64,000 nt of DNA from Eriocheir sinensis (lineage: Eukaryota; Arthropoda; Malacostraca; Decapoda; Varunidae): positions 1,565,939-1,629,938 of the forward strand of contig NW_026112164.1 in NCBI RefSeq assembly GCF_024679095.1, read 5' to 3'. Shown here piece by piece: positions 22,641 to 33,952 of the stretch. Position 1 is the first letter of the stretch; each line of letters opens with the position of its first letter. A model generated the notes under the pieces. It had not been told where the DNA came from. It saw only the letters and a list, made by a program, of their open reading frames with translations, and did not search any database. The position numbers and the translations under genes are program-made.

Positions 22641-23795
22641 ATGATGGTGATGATGATGATGAAGAAGAGAAGGAGGTGGAGGAAGAGGAAGAGGAGGAAG
22701 AGGATGAGGAAGAGGAAGAATACGAATAGGAGGAAGATTAAGAGGAAGAGGAAGAAGAAGAGAAAGAAAATGAGAGAAAATAAGAGAAAGAATAAGAATA
22801 AGAAAAAAAGGAAGAAAAGGAAGAAGAATAGAAAGAAGAAAAGAAAGAAGAAGAGAAAGAAGAAGATAAAGAAAAATAGAAAGAAAAAGAGAAAGAAGAA
22901 AAAGAAGAAAATAAATGAGAAGAGAAAGGAGAATAGGAAGAAGAAGAGAAAGAAGAAGAGAAAGGAAAAGAAAAAGGAGAAGAGGAAGAAGAAGATAAAG
23001 AAGAAGAGAAAGAAGAAGAGATAGAAGAAGAGAAAGGAGAAGAGGAAGAAGAAGAGAAAGAAGAAGAGGAAGAAGAAGAGAGGAAGAAGAAGATAAAGGA
23101 GAAGAGTAAGTAGAAGACGAAGAAGAAGAGAAAGAAGAAGAGAAAGGAGAAGAGAAAGAAGAAGAGAAAGGAGAAGAGAAAGGAGAAGAGGAAGGAGAAG
23201 ACGAAGAAGAAGAGAAAGAAGAGAAAGAAGAAGAGAAAGGAGAAGAGGAAGGAGAAGACGAAGAAGAAGAGAAAGAAGAAGAGAAAGGAGAAGAGAAAGG
23301 AGAAGAGGAAGGAGAAGAGGAAGGAGAAGAGATAGAAAAAGAAAAAGAAGAAGAGAAAGAAGAAGAGGAAGGAGAAGACGAAGAAGAGAAAGAAGAGAAA
23401 GAAGAAGAGAAAGGAGAAGAGGAAGGGGAAGACGAAGAAGAAGAGAAAGAAGAGAAAGAAGAATATAAAGAAGAGAAAGAAGAGAAAGAAGAAGAGAAAG
23501 GAGAAGAGAAAAAAGAAAAAAAAGAAGAGAAGGAAGAAAAAAAAATGGAAAGGAGAGGAAAAAGAAGTGAAAAAAATAAGTGAAAAAGATGAGAAAAAAG
23601 AAGAGAAAAAAGAAGAGAAAAAAGAAGAGAAAGAAGAGAAAAAAAGAAGAGAAAAAAAAACAGAAGAAGAGAAAGAAGCAGAGAGAGAAGAAGGGAAAGA
23701 AGAAGAGAAGAAATAAGAGAAAAAGAGAAAAAGAAGAAAGAAGAGAAAAAAAGTAGAGGAGGAGGAATAATAAGAAAAAGAATAAGAGGAAGAAG
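22641..23795. repeat. Polypurine GAA/GAAGA tract, about 1.15 kb
   Basis: Almost uninterrupted purine on the plus strand, made of GAAGAAGAGAAAG and GGAGAAGAGGAAG words, with only rare T or C. Long minus frames rich in Ser, Leu and Phe are by-products. Confidence 0.93.
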
Positions 23796-24379
23796 AGGAG
23801 GATGGTGGTGGTGATGGTGGTGGTGGTTGTGGTGATGATTTTGGTGGTGGTGATGAGGCTTAATTAGGAACGGCATTCCACCACCACCACCACCACCACA
23901 ATAATTCTCGCCAGGTAATTAGGAGGTGAATTGTGGCTGAATCAAAAGACAGGTGTGCTAATTAACGTCTAAATATACCTGCCTTATCTTGCCTTATGAT
24001 TACTTTCTCTCTCTCTCTCACTTTCTCTCACTTTCACTTTCTCTTCCTTTATTCTTTTTTCTGTCACTCAGTTTTTCATTTTCTCTTTTTTTTTCTTCCT
24101 TTCACGATCCTTTTCTTTTTCTCTGTTTTCTTATCTCTTTCATTTTTTTTCTTCTTTCGTGTTTTCTTTCTTTCTCTTTTTCTCTAATTTTTGCTTTCTC
24201 TTTATTTTTCCATCACTTTCATTTTCTCTCATTTTCTCCTTTCTTCTTTTCTTTCTCTTTCTTTTTTATTCATCCCTTTCATTTTCACTTCTATTTTTGT
24301 TTTGTTTTGTTTTTTGGTGTTTTTTTCATTCTCTTTATTTTAGATCACTTTCATTTTTACTTTTCACTTTCTTTTTTTC

Positions 24380-24424
<45 letters not shown>

Positions 24425-24440
24425 TGGTCGAGTTTTAATC
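23796..24440. repeat. GGT/ACC-rich segment then pyrimidine-rich DNA with (CT)n
   Basis: GGTGGTGATGG sequence at about 23800-23850 is followed by (CCA)n at 23879-23899, a short inverted GGT/ACC pair. From about 24000 the DNA is TTTCTC-rich and ends in (CT)n at about 24383-24420. Confidence 0.8.
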
Positions 24441-24474
24441 CTCATAGGGACAGGAAAATATGTTGATGGTAAAT

Positions 24475-24498
24475 AAGGAGGAGGAGGAGGAGGATAAG

Positions 24499-24532
<34 letters not shown>

Positions 24533-25022
24533 AGGAGGAGGAGGAGGGTCTTAATGTATATGACTTTTCCTTTTCCTTTTTCTCCTTTTTTTCTTTTTGT
24601 TTGAAGTGTTGCAATTTTTGATTCGTATTTTTTTTCCATATTTTTCTTGTGTATTGCTGAGTCCTTGTTCTTCTCTTCCTCGTTTTCTACCTTCTCCTCC
24701 TCTTCCTCTTCTGCCTGTTTTTTTTTTCTCGTTTTGCAACACCTCTCATTTCTCTTCTTATTCCTCGTCCACTTATACTTTCTTCTATTTTTCATTCTCC
24801 TTCTCCTCCTCGTCCTTCTCCTCCTCATTATCTTCCAACTCCTCCGTCCACACCTCTAGTTCCTCTTTTTTCTCCTATTCCACTTCTTTCTTCTCCATCG
24901 CTTCTTCTTCCTTCTTCTTCTCCTTCATTTATTCATCATCTTTGTTCTCGTAACACTATTTTAATCCCTCTTCGTCTTCCATCACCTCTTCCTCCTCCTC
25001 CTCCTCCTCCTCCTCCTCATCT
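24475..25022. repeat. (GGA)n then pyrimidine-rich DNA with (CCT)n
   Basis: GGA triplets at about 24477-24547, then TTCTCC-rich sequence ending in (CCT)n at about 24988-25018. Confidence 0.85.
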
Positions 25023-25086
25023 CCCTTCTCATTACGCGGCTAGACTTGGAAGACTTCTTAGTGAGCAGGTGTCACTTTTCAGAGCA

Positions 25087-27045
25087 TAAAAAACAGCGAG
25101 CCCCGACAGAGAACGTCACGTAAACAATCAAAGGACCACCAGCCAATCCCACCTTGACCATATAAGCGCGTGTTATGTAAACGCCCGCAGCATTCGAAAT
25201 AAATTCACAGACCTGGAGGAACTTGCTGCAACGGAAAACTTCCACATTATCGCCGTCGCGGAGTCATGGTTAAATACAAATAACAGAAATTCTATTGCGG
25301 AATTTAGCTTACCCGGCTATTCAATTTTTTTTGCGACAGAGAAAACAGAGTTGGTGGTGGCGTCGTCTTATATATTCGTGCTGGTTTAAATCCACGTGTT
25401 ATCAAAGTCGAAAGAATAAATAATATAGACACCGTTTTCGTAGAAATTAAAAACCGTTCAAGTAAATTAGTTATTGGCATTGTTTATAGACCTCCAAACC
25501 AAGCAATGCAAATAGACAGAAAACTGTTCGAACAAATTTCTAACATGCAATCAATTTGAAGCTGTAATTATGGGAGACTTTAACTTACCATTTAAGAGTT
25601 GGGGAGACACATTAAATATACACTCGGGTCACGATCTATACAGTAACTTATTAGAAAGTGCGCTTTATCAGCATGTGCATAAACCAACTCGCGAAAATAA
25701 CATCCTCGATCTAGTTCTCACAACTAAAGAAAGCCTAGTTAAGGATCTCAATGTTGGTACAGAATTCAGCGACAGCGATCATCGAATGATTTCGTTTAAG
25801 ATAAAAATCAAAGAGAACATGAAAACGAGTGAAGAAAGAATACCTGATTACCGACGTGCGGATTTTGACAAACTAAGAAATTTAGTAGCGAATGCAGACT
25901 GGAGCGAAATTTCTGCAGCCTCAGATATAAATAAAGCTTGGGAAACATTCACATAAACTTTAAGTAGAGCCGTGAATTTATGCGTACCATTCCGTAAAAG
26001 ACGACCAGCAGCCAACTGGAAGCCTAAGTGGCGGAACAATCAACCCAAACGCCAAATTGAGAATTAAAATCGAGCGCGTCGCAAATACTTGATTACAAAT
26101 AATGAAACAGACAAAACTGAATTCCAAAGATTACGCCGAGAAACAAAAAGAATCATACGTCTCAATAAAAGAAACCTAGAGCTTCATATTGCAAGCGCAA
26201 GAAAAACAAATCCTAAAGAATTTTTTGCTTACGTAGAAACAAAAAGGTTCTCACCCCCAGTATTGGCCCAATAGCAACTGTAAATGGCGAATCCACGAAT
26301 GATGATAAAGAAATCGCTAACATATTGAATGATTTTTTTGCCTCCGTTTTTACAGAAGATATCTTATCCGAAAGGCAACCGGAAGCCCCAAGATATATTG
26401 ATGACACATCCTTGAGTATTATTAGCGACATTGTAGAAAGTGATTTAGTACAAAATATCGATAATATTAAAGTAAAAAAAAAGCCCGGCCCAGATAAAAT
26501 ATCCCCGCGTATTCTTTAAGAGGCAAAACATCAGATCAGCAAGCCCCTCTTGAACATATTCTCAAAGTCACTAAACACAGGAAAAGTACCACTAGAATGG
26601 AAACTCGCTAACGTAACTCCTATCTTTAAAAAAGGCGACAAGTCCCAACCAGGTAATTATCGACCGATCAGTCTAACGTAAATCGTGTGCAAAATTTTAG
26701 AGACAATCATTCGCGAAAAAATAGATTTTTTTTTTTTTTTAAGATAACAGACTAATTAAGGATTCGCAAATGGTTTTCGAAACAAACGTTCCTGTTTGAC
26801 TTACCTTCTCGATTTCTTCAACTACATCTTTCATGTGTACGATGAAAGTCAATCAGTAGACATTGTATATTTGGACTTTCAGAAAACATTTGACAAAGTC
26901 CCTCACAACCGTCTCCTTAGTAAATTGCAAACTCACGGTATAACCGGTAATATTCATAAGTGGCTCAGAGACTGGCTTACCGACCGTAAACAGAGAGTTG
27001 TTATGAATGGTATAGCTACTTTTACGCCTGTTTCAAAGCCGCTGG
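25087..27045 (+). mobile_element. CR1-like LINE ORF2 remnant, truncated at the 3' side
   Basis: A plus-strand non-LTR element with many disruptions. The endonuclease is recognisable as VNARSIRNKF, then AVAESWL, GGGVVLYIRAG, GIVYRPPNQ, MGDFNLPF (25570) and SDSDHRMISF. The RT start is recognisable as NDFFASVF, then [31 protein letters not shown] and LDFQKTFDKVPHNRLLSKL. It breaks off after GITGNIHKWLRDWLTDRKQR, about 27045, before the YxDD motif. Frame breaks lie near 25340 and 25555; stops lie near 25954, 26517 and 26680. EN plus these RT words fit CR1. Unrelated sequence follows. Confidence 0.85.
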
Positions 27046-27370
27046 TGTGTGCGTTACCTAATCTACAGAGAGACTGTAAAAGAGGTTGAAGTGAATTCGT
27101 TCCATATTCCTAAACGTCTCGGCTCAGATTAGGACTATTTCCCAAGCCCACAGAGAAGATTAACTGGGTTTTCACGGGGGTGTCCCGTTGAGGGTGCAGA
27201 GGTCGTGTATGACAGTCACCGGGATCACGAAACAGTCCGTGAAAAACCCTGAAACTTCTACGAGAGGCTTTTAAACAGGCGAACCGAGGCGCCGACGGGT
27301 TAAGGATACGTGCCGTGCAGCCTTACTGACCCTTCCCTGCAGCACTGTGTGTGTGTCTGTTTACAGCTGA
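27046..27370. other. Unassigned GC-moderate unique sequence
   Basis: About 320 bp of unique sequence between the CR1-like remnant and a GT microsatellite. I recognise no gene or element. Confidence 0.5.
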
Positions 27371-27371
27371 C

Positions 27372-27422
<51 letters not shown>
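27371..27422. repeat. (GT)n microsatellite
   Basis: About 25 GT dinucleotides followed by unique sequence up to RLE copy B. Confidence 0.96.
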
Positions 27423-27423
<1 letters not shown>

Positions 27424-27487
27424 ATTGTGTGCTCTAATCTCTATGCCTACCCATTTCCCTGCAGTGTAGATATAATTACACATTTCG

Positions 27488-27893
27488 GAGAGTAGAAACC
27501 AGTTCGGACTCCCAACGCTTTACAGCTGTTTTCACATATTCGGTTCCGTATTCAACTGTTCCAATGACTGCCCCGAGGTGTCTTTCGCCAGTCACTGACA
27601 GTTTCACGTTACTGCTTTGGAATGCTGTTTTGGCCCGATCGTATGCCTCTGGTTTTACAATCACCACAGACTTAGTGGCGTTGGGACGGTAACCTATTTT
27701 AGGGCCGTGTTCATTGACGAGGTCCCACCATTTCCTGAGGTCTGCAGACTTTCCTACCCCTGTGAGGTCATCCGCATACGCCACCTGTTTGACGTTGGTG
27801 TTTTCATGGCGGATGATGTCCTGCAGCTTCGTCATTCCCAGGGCAAACATTGCCATGGCCACTGGGTCGCCCTGGGTGGTGCCCTCTGAGGAT

Positions 27894-27895
<2 letters not shown>
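27488..27895 (-). mobile_element. RLE retrotransposon copy B, RT fragment
   Basis: A minus-strand fragment of the same family as copies A, C and F. Its sense 5' end is at 27895, directly after (GTA)n, starting TCCTCAGAGGGCACCACCC. It codes SSEGTTQGDP with motif B intact, unlike copies A and F, then MAMAMFALGM, YADD (27767-27778) and VIVKPEAYDRAKTAF. It stops within the codons for WESEL near 27500 and passes into unrelated sequence. The 3' half of the element is missing, which suggests rearrangement after insertion or a mis-join. Confidence 0.85.
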
Positions 27896-27925
<30 letters not shown>

Positions 27926-27964
27926 TTACTACTAATATTACTACTATTATTACTACTACTACTT

Positions 27965-28015
<51 letters not shown>

Positions 28016-28022
28016 TTACAAT

Positions 28023-28070
<48 letters not shown>
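27896..28070. repeat. (TAC)n microsatellite between RLE copies B and C
   Basis: TAC triplets with scattered TAT and TTC variants. In the sense direction of the neighbouring elements it reads (GTA)n. Confidence 0.96.
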
Positions 28071-28072
<2 letters not shown>

Positions 28073-28926
28073 TTTTTTTACGGGCCTCCATCTATTAGAG
28101 TTGCGTTGTGAGCGGTATATTTTCTCGTATCCTTTCACAAAGCAATTCATTGGCCCCACCCCGCCAATGACTGTGGCCGACAACCATCTTTATTTAATAT
28201 TACAAACTTTACTAAACATTTTATTTTTAAGGTAACAGAGCTTGTGGTTGATACGACTATCAACCACCGTCGCCTCAAAGTCCAGGTCAGCAATGCGGGT
28301 GGTTTTGGGTGCAGGTGACCTGGTTCCTCTCAGGCAGACCAAGGCTGACCTCAGGAGGGAGAAGGACAGCCTGCATCTCATCCAGGCGACCACACTGCTT
28401 CTTGGCTGTTGTTTCTTATCCGCCAGTGTTTCGGCGAGTCTTGCGTAGAAGCTCTGCGCCCTTGGTACCATCCCTCCTGCCGTCGTGAATACTACCGGGG
28501 TGAAGGAGCCCTGGTCCACATTCTGTATTCTTTCTTCATATGCTCTGTTCTTCTCTTGTTCGTTTCTTCTGTGGGCTGCATCAATTGTCAGGTCTCTGTG
28601 GCAACGGGCCATGGGATCAAAGATCCTTATGTCAAAATATGCCCTTTGTCCACGAGTCCAAAACCCTCTGGCGCTAACATCCACTCGTGCTTCGTTCGAA
28701 ACATTAGCGGTGCGTCTGGCGAGGTGTTCGCCTTGCAGAGGGAGCAGCATGGGTTCCACAGTCACGTCGTGGCAGACTTCTTTCAGCATCTGAGCTGTTA
28801 CGTCTCTTACTTCATCATGTCTCATGCAGACGAAACCTCCTCTCTTGCATGTCATGGCATGATTTTGGTTGAAGGGTGAGCCACAGTTACACATGTTTGG
28901 GAGCCCATCCACTGGCCAGCCATACC
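28071..28926 (-). mobile_element. RLE retrotransposon copy C, 3' half
   Basis: A minus-strand, 5'-truncated copy whose coding part is open from the (GTA)n junction at 28926 to the stop near 28227. It encodes RYGWPVDGLPNMCNCGSP, the His-Cys zinc-type ligands, MRHDEVRDVT, the ARVDVSARGFW and YFDIRIFDP endonuclease-like segments, and SFSLLRSALVCLRGTRSP. A 3' UTR follows, ending in sense GGAGGCCCGT, nine A residues and then GTA triplets. Both ends abut GTA repeats in the sense direction. Sequence is nearly identical to the 3' part of copy F. Confidence 0.88.
28147..28170 (-). promoter_or_regulatory. 3'-UTR hairpin of RLE copy C
   Basis: TCATTGGC and GCCAATGA form an 8-bp stem with an 8-nt loop, about 75 nt from the element's 3' end. 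The same hairpin is present in copy F and, with altered pairs, in copy D. A role in recognition by the reverse transcriptase is inference. Confidence 0.75.
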
Positions 28927-29182
<256 letters not shown>

Positions 29183-29253
29183 GACATAAATGATACCTCC
29201 ACCCATGTTTATTTTCCCGACACATAATCATGGAGGGCTCCATAGCTTGGAGG

Positions 29254-29282
29254 TCATTAGCCCCAACTCTGTTCGCTAATGA
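29254..29282 (-). promoter_or_regulatory. 3'-UTR hairpin of RLE copy D
   Basis: TCATTAGC and GCTAATGA form an 8-bp stem (9 bp if the flanking G-C pair is included) with a 13-nt loop. Against copies C and F, one stem pair has changed G-C to A-T on both sides. In sense orientation the flanking GCCACAG is shared with F. Confidence 0.75.
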
Positions 29283-29373
29283 CTGTGGCATCCAACCATA
29301 TCACTAATACTACCTGACACTAAATCACCTATCATCTATTACGTCTAGATCCCCCTTTCCTTCCCTACTCAAG

Positions 29374-32300
29374 TCACTCCCGACCCACCCTAATGTCACT
29401 CTCCACCACTGTGGCTTCATAGTCCATATTGGAGATGGTGGTGGCTTTTGGGCCAGAGTGTCTGGTGCCCCTGAGACATAGGATGGCCGACCTGAGCAGG
29501 GAGAACGAGAGGCGACACCTCATCCAGGCGACAACGTGGCTCCTTGGCTGTTGCTTCTTTTCTGAGATTAGTTCCGCGAGGCGTGTGTAGAAGCATTGGG
29601 CCCTGGGACCCATCCCGCCGGATGTGGTGAAGACGAGGGGGGTGAAGCTGCCCTGATCCACATGTTGGATTCTTTCACCGTATGCCCTTGTCTTCTCCTG
29701 CTCGTTCCTGTGGTGGGCGGCTTGCAGGGGCAGCTCACGGTGACAGGCAGCCATCGGGTCGAATATGCGGATGTCCATGAACGCCCGCTGTCCGCGCACC
29801 CAGAATCCGCGGGCACTTACATCAACCCGTGCCTCCTGTGAGGTATTGGCTGTCCTGTACCGAAGGTGTTCGCCGTCAAGGGGAAGTATTGCCGGGTCGG
29901 TAGTGACGTCTTGGCATACCTCCCCAAGCATGCTGGCTGTCAGATCCTTCACTTCATCGTGTCGAATACAGACGAAGCCTCCCTTTTTACATGTCATGGT
30001 GTGGGTGACATCATTTGGTGATCCACATGCACAGAGATCAGGCAGTCCCTCAATCGGCCAGCCATATCTCAGAGCAATGGCGTCGACAAATTCTTGTTTG
30101 TTGAGGCTGAAGCCCTTTGCTCTGATTGGTAATGACGTTAGCCAGTTAGAGGCGCCTGCCTCCTGTGCTGTGTGTATTTTTCTACCCATTTCTGTGGACA
30201 GGTGGTGTGTAAGACGGTCCAGCTCGTCTTTTTGGGCCTGTTGCCTTTCTTCTGAGATTTTCCTTAATATCTCTTATTTCTGTTTGGTCTATCTCGCCCT
30301 CTGCCTCCTGAGCGATGATCCTGTTGATGAGTGACCTGGTAAGGCTGATGGAGTTTTGGTTCTCCTTATCTGCCAGCTTCTCAGGGTTGGTGATCCCCAT
30401 CCCACCCAGTCTTGGGGACAGTGCTAGCATATCCCTCTCTTCCTCCCCAAAGCATGATATTTCACCAGCGCCGGCAAGAATACATTCTTGACGGCATTTT
30501 CCAGTGGTTGGAGGAGGAGTTGTCTGATGCCGGGGATGGTGCGCATCAGGAACGTCCACCGATGTTGGATGCCGTGGGTGTACGCTGAATAGGCAGCGTG
30601 TGGCTCAGTCTTGGCAATGGCAGACAAAGCTTCTATTTCCTTCACCCATTCAGCTACTTTGTCTCCCACGTACTCCTTCTTATATACCTCTGTCCTGATC
30701 ACTGCACCTAAGTGTCGTTGTCCGTCTTTTGTCACAATGACGCCACTTCCTCTAAAAGTTTCTGCGGCATGGTCATAATGTTCAGGTTTGACAATAAGGA
30801 CAGACTTGGTGGCGTTAGGGATGTATCCTATCTCAGGGCCGGCGGTGTTCACAGTGTCCCACCACCCTTTTAAGTCTGAGATTTTACCAGCACCTGAGAG
30901 GTCATCCGCATAAGCCACCTGTTTCACCCGTGTTTCTGCGAACGCGATTTCATTTTGGAGGACTGATAGGCCCAGGGCGTACATAGCCATGGCTATTGGG
31001 TCACCTTGTGTTGTTCCCTCAGATGATTTTAACACTTTCACCTTTCCACTGTGGCTATTTATGTATAAGTCAGTCGGGTATGTATAGGTATTTTCGACAT
31101 ACATAGCTAAGCTATGGCACTTGGTTTTAATGTTATGTATCATAGTCTTTCTATTTATTGTGTTGAAGGCATTTTTGGCGTCAACAAGAAGCACTGCTTC
31201 GCACTCCACGTGGTCGAATATCTCCCGCATGGCATGGACTGCTGCTTCTCCTGCCTGCTGCCCCGCACAAACTTGGAGGTTCCCTGCTGCCATTCTCACA
31301 TCTTCTTTGACGACAGCCATGATGCATTTGCCTACGATGCGCCGCAGGACTTCTCCGACTCCTATAGGCCTGCATCCCGGCCTCTTGTCCAGGGGAATGA
31401 GGCGGCATGCCGTCAGGGCGTCCACATAGTGGCAGCTGGAGGAGGCGAGTTTTCTTGCCAGTGCTGCAATGGTGTTGCGCAAGTCGCCAGCTGCATTGCC
31501 AAAGTTGGCGCTGCTCAGCAAGCTTCGCCATCCCCGTGCATCAAGTCCTGAGGGCCCCGCGCTGCCACGAGTCTGGAGGGCCTTCTTCCACACCATCTCT
31601 CCTGTTATCCTTTCGTATATAACTGGATTCGGTGGTTGGTGACATCCTGCCAGTCTCAGTCCCTTCAGGTCACTCGGTGGAGGATGTTTTTCCTTGAGTT
31701 GACTGATCGTGTCCCTGGTGAGTGGAAGCACACCCCGTGTGGAATTTTCTGACAAGGCTCGTGTTGCAGACGCAACGTTGCCTTGTCGCATTTTGTCTGC
31801 AAACTTCCGGGCCCTGTCTTCTGTGGAGGTGTTGTTTTGTTGGGGTCCGGGGAGCCTCTCCTGTATGGCTCTGGCTTCTCCAAGGAGGGCATCTAACTCG
31901 TTAGTTTGCCACAAGGCAACTCGTCTTCTTAATGCCTCGATATTTTCGGCTTGTTTGGTCTTTGGGTGTGCTTTTTGGAGGAAGAGATGGGGGAGAGTGA
32001 ATATAATTTTCAAGGATAGGGGCGCCAGTGGTGTGTTCTGGATGTAGTTATTTAACAGGGTGACAATTTCTTTGATGATAAATGTCGTGGCTCCACATCT
32101 GGGTGGTTCAAAAAGATTTCTTGCAGACCACCCAACAACTTCAAGGTATGTGTCATCCACCCACCTCGTTGCTTCCCCCTCCGCTAGCCCCTTCCAAGCA
32201 AAGCTTCCCCCGACCTCCGCCGCGCCCTGTCCAGTCGAAGAGGAAGAGTGATGAGGGGGTGGTGGTAGTGGTGTTGGTAGTGGCAACATTGGAGGTGCCA

Positions 32301-32517
32301 ATGGAAGGGGTGGTACCGGTTGAGGGGGATATAGAGGTGGCGGTTGTGCAGCAGCTCCCTCCGACACCCCCTCCCCCCGCTCACTCCTTCCCCGGCGGCC
32401 CTCATTGTCCCCGCGGTGTCGCGCTTCATCGTTATCCTCCCTGCTCTGATCCCTGCCCAGGGGATTTTGGCACCTGTCGCTCTTTTTACAGTTCGTACAG
32501 CGTCTTTTCTCCTTTCT
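29374..32517 (-). pseudogene. Copy D single ORF: Cys-rich segment, RT, RLE; two frameshifts
   Basis: The N-terminal remnant CTNCKKSDRCQNP is followed by a Pro-rich linker (about 32420-32220). The RT carries TAGPSGLD-like RGSAGPSGLDARGW, then CRPIGVGEVLRRIVGK, VLLVDAKNAFNTINR, SSEGTTQGDPIAMAMYALG and YADD (30901-30912). The C-terminal part has CACGSPNDVTHTMTC, then RHDEVKDLT, ARVDVSARGFW, FMDIRIFDP and SFSLLRSAILCLRG, and stops near 29374. Frames change near 30440 and again near 30200-30250. The open frame continues upstream through the microsatellite as polyserine, which I attribute to the repeat and not to the protein. Encoded function: site-directed nicking and reverse transcription of element RNA. 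Confidence 0.83.
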
Positions 32518-32552
32518 ACTACTACTACTACTACTACTACTACTATTACAAT

Positions 32553-32599
<47 letters not shown>

Positions 32600-32667
32600 T
32601 CACTACTAATATTACTACTAATATTACTACTACTACTTCTACTACTACTACTAATAATAATAATAAC
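32518..32667. repeat. (TAC)n/(TAA)n microsatellite between copies D and E
   Basis: TAC triplets with AAT variants, ending in a short TAA run at about 32651-32667. Confidence 0.95.
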
Positions 32668-33521
32668 AATACTTTTTTTTTCACAACAAAGGAAGCAGCT
32701 CATGGGCACATAAAAAGAAACAATAAAAAAAAAAATAAAGCCCGCAAGTCGCTGCTCCTAAAAAAGAATCAAAAGAGGTGGCCGAAAGCGAGGTCAATTT
32801 CGGGAGGAGAGGTGTCCTGATACCCTTCTCTTGAAAGAGTTCAAGTCGTAGGCAGGAGGAAATGCAGATGAAGGAAGATTGTTCCAGAGTTTACCAGCGT
32901 GAGGGATGAAAGAGTAAAGATGCTGGTTAACTCTTGCATAAGGGGTTTGGACAGTATAGGGATGAGCATGAGTAGAAAGTCGTGTGCAGCGGGGCCGCGG
33001 GAGGGGGGGGAGGCATGCAGTTAGCAAGTTCAGTAGAGCAGTCAGCGTGGAAATATCGATAGAAGATAGAAAGAGAGGCAACATCGCGACGGAATTTAAG
33101 AGGTAGAAGACTATCAGTAGAAGGAGGAGAGCTAACGAGATGAAGAGCTTTAGACTCCACTCTGTCCAGAAGAGCTGTGTGAGTGGAGCCCCCCCACACG
33201 TGAGATGCATACTCCATACGAGGGCGGACAAGGCCCCTGTATATGGATAGCAACTGCGCGGGGGAGAAGAACTGGCGGAGACGATACAGAACGCCCAACC
33301 TCGAGGAAGCTGATTTAGCGAGAGAGATGTGAAGTTTCCAGTTGAGATTTTGAGTAAAGGATAGACCGAGGATGTTTAGTGTTGAAGATGGTGATAGCTG
33401 AGTGTTGTCGAAGAATAGAGGATAGGTGTTTGGAAGATTGTGTCGAGTTGATAGGTGGAAAAATTGAGTTTTTGAGACATTGAAGGACACAAGGTTCCTT
33501 CTGCCTCAATCGGAAATGATA
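32668..33521 (-). mobile_element. APE-group LINE copy E, 5'-truncated 3' end
   Basis: Belongs to the same family as the plus-strand element at 45025-47410. The minus strand encodes the RT C-terminus: SFNVSKTQFFHLSTRHNLP, then LNILGLSFTQNLNWKLHIS, VRPRMEYASHVWG and KLWNNLPSSAFPPAYDLNSF. A frameshift falls near 32930-33000. The sense 3' end is poly(A) (A9 at about 32674-32682), after which TTA and then GTA triplets begin. The sense 5' end at about 33521 also lies beside (GTA)n. Confidence 0.85.
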
Positions 33522-33537
33522 GCAACTACTACTACTT

Positions 33538-33636
<99 letters not shown>

Positions 33637-33708
33637 TTACTACTATTACTACTACTATTACTACTACTTCTTCAACTTTTTCTACTACTACTACTACTAC
33701 TACTACTA

Positions 33709-33804
<96 letters not shown>

Positions 33805-33829
33805 TGACTACTACTATTACTACTACTAC
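33522..33829. repeat. (TAC)n-(TAA)n-(TAC)n compound microsatellite
   Basis: A TAC block to about 33708, a pure TAA block at about 33709-33802, then a short TAC block running into the T tract at the 3' end of copy F. Confidence 0.96.
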
Positions 33830-33909
33830 TTTTTTTTTATTTACGGGCCTCCATCTATTAGAGTTGCGTTGTGAGCGGTACATTCTCTCATATCCTTTCA
33901 CAAAGCAAT

Positions 33910-33933
33910 TCATTGGCCTCACCCCGCCAATGA
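33910..33933 (-). promoter_or_regulatory. 3'-UTR hairpin of RLE copy F
   Basis: TCATTGGC at 33910-33917 pairs with GCCAATGA at 33926-33933 around an 8-nt loop. It is identical in stem to copy C and differs in the loop by one base. It lies about 75 nt from the junction with the microsatellite. Confidence 0.77.
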
Positions 33934-33952
33934 CTGTGGCCGACAACCATCT

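Noticed and set aside
22470..23876. 468-codon minus-strand frame rich in Ser, Leu, Phe
   Set aside because: It is simply the translation of the polypurine GAA/GAAGA tract; no unique domain or start context.
32519..32709. Polyserine N-terminus for the copy D protein
   Set aside because: The Ser run is the (GTA)n microsatellite read in frame; copy F shows the true N-terminus is Cys-rich.
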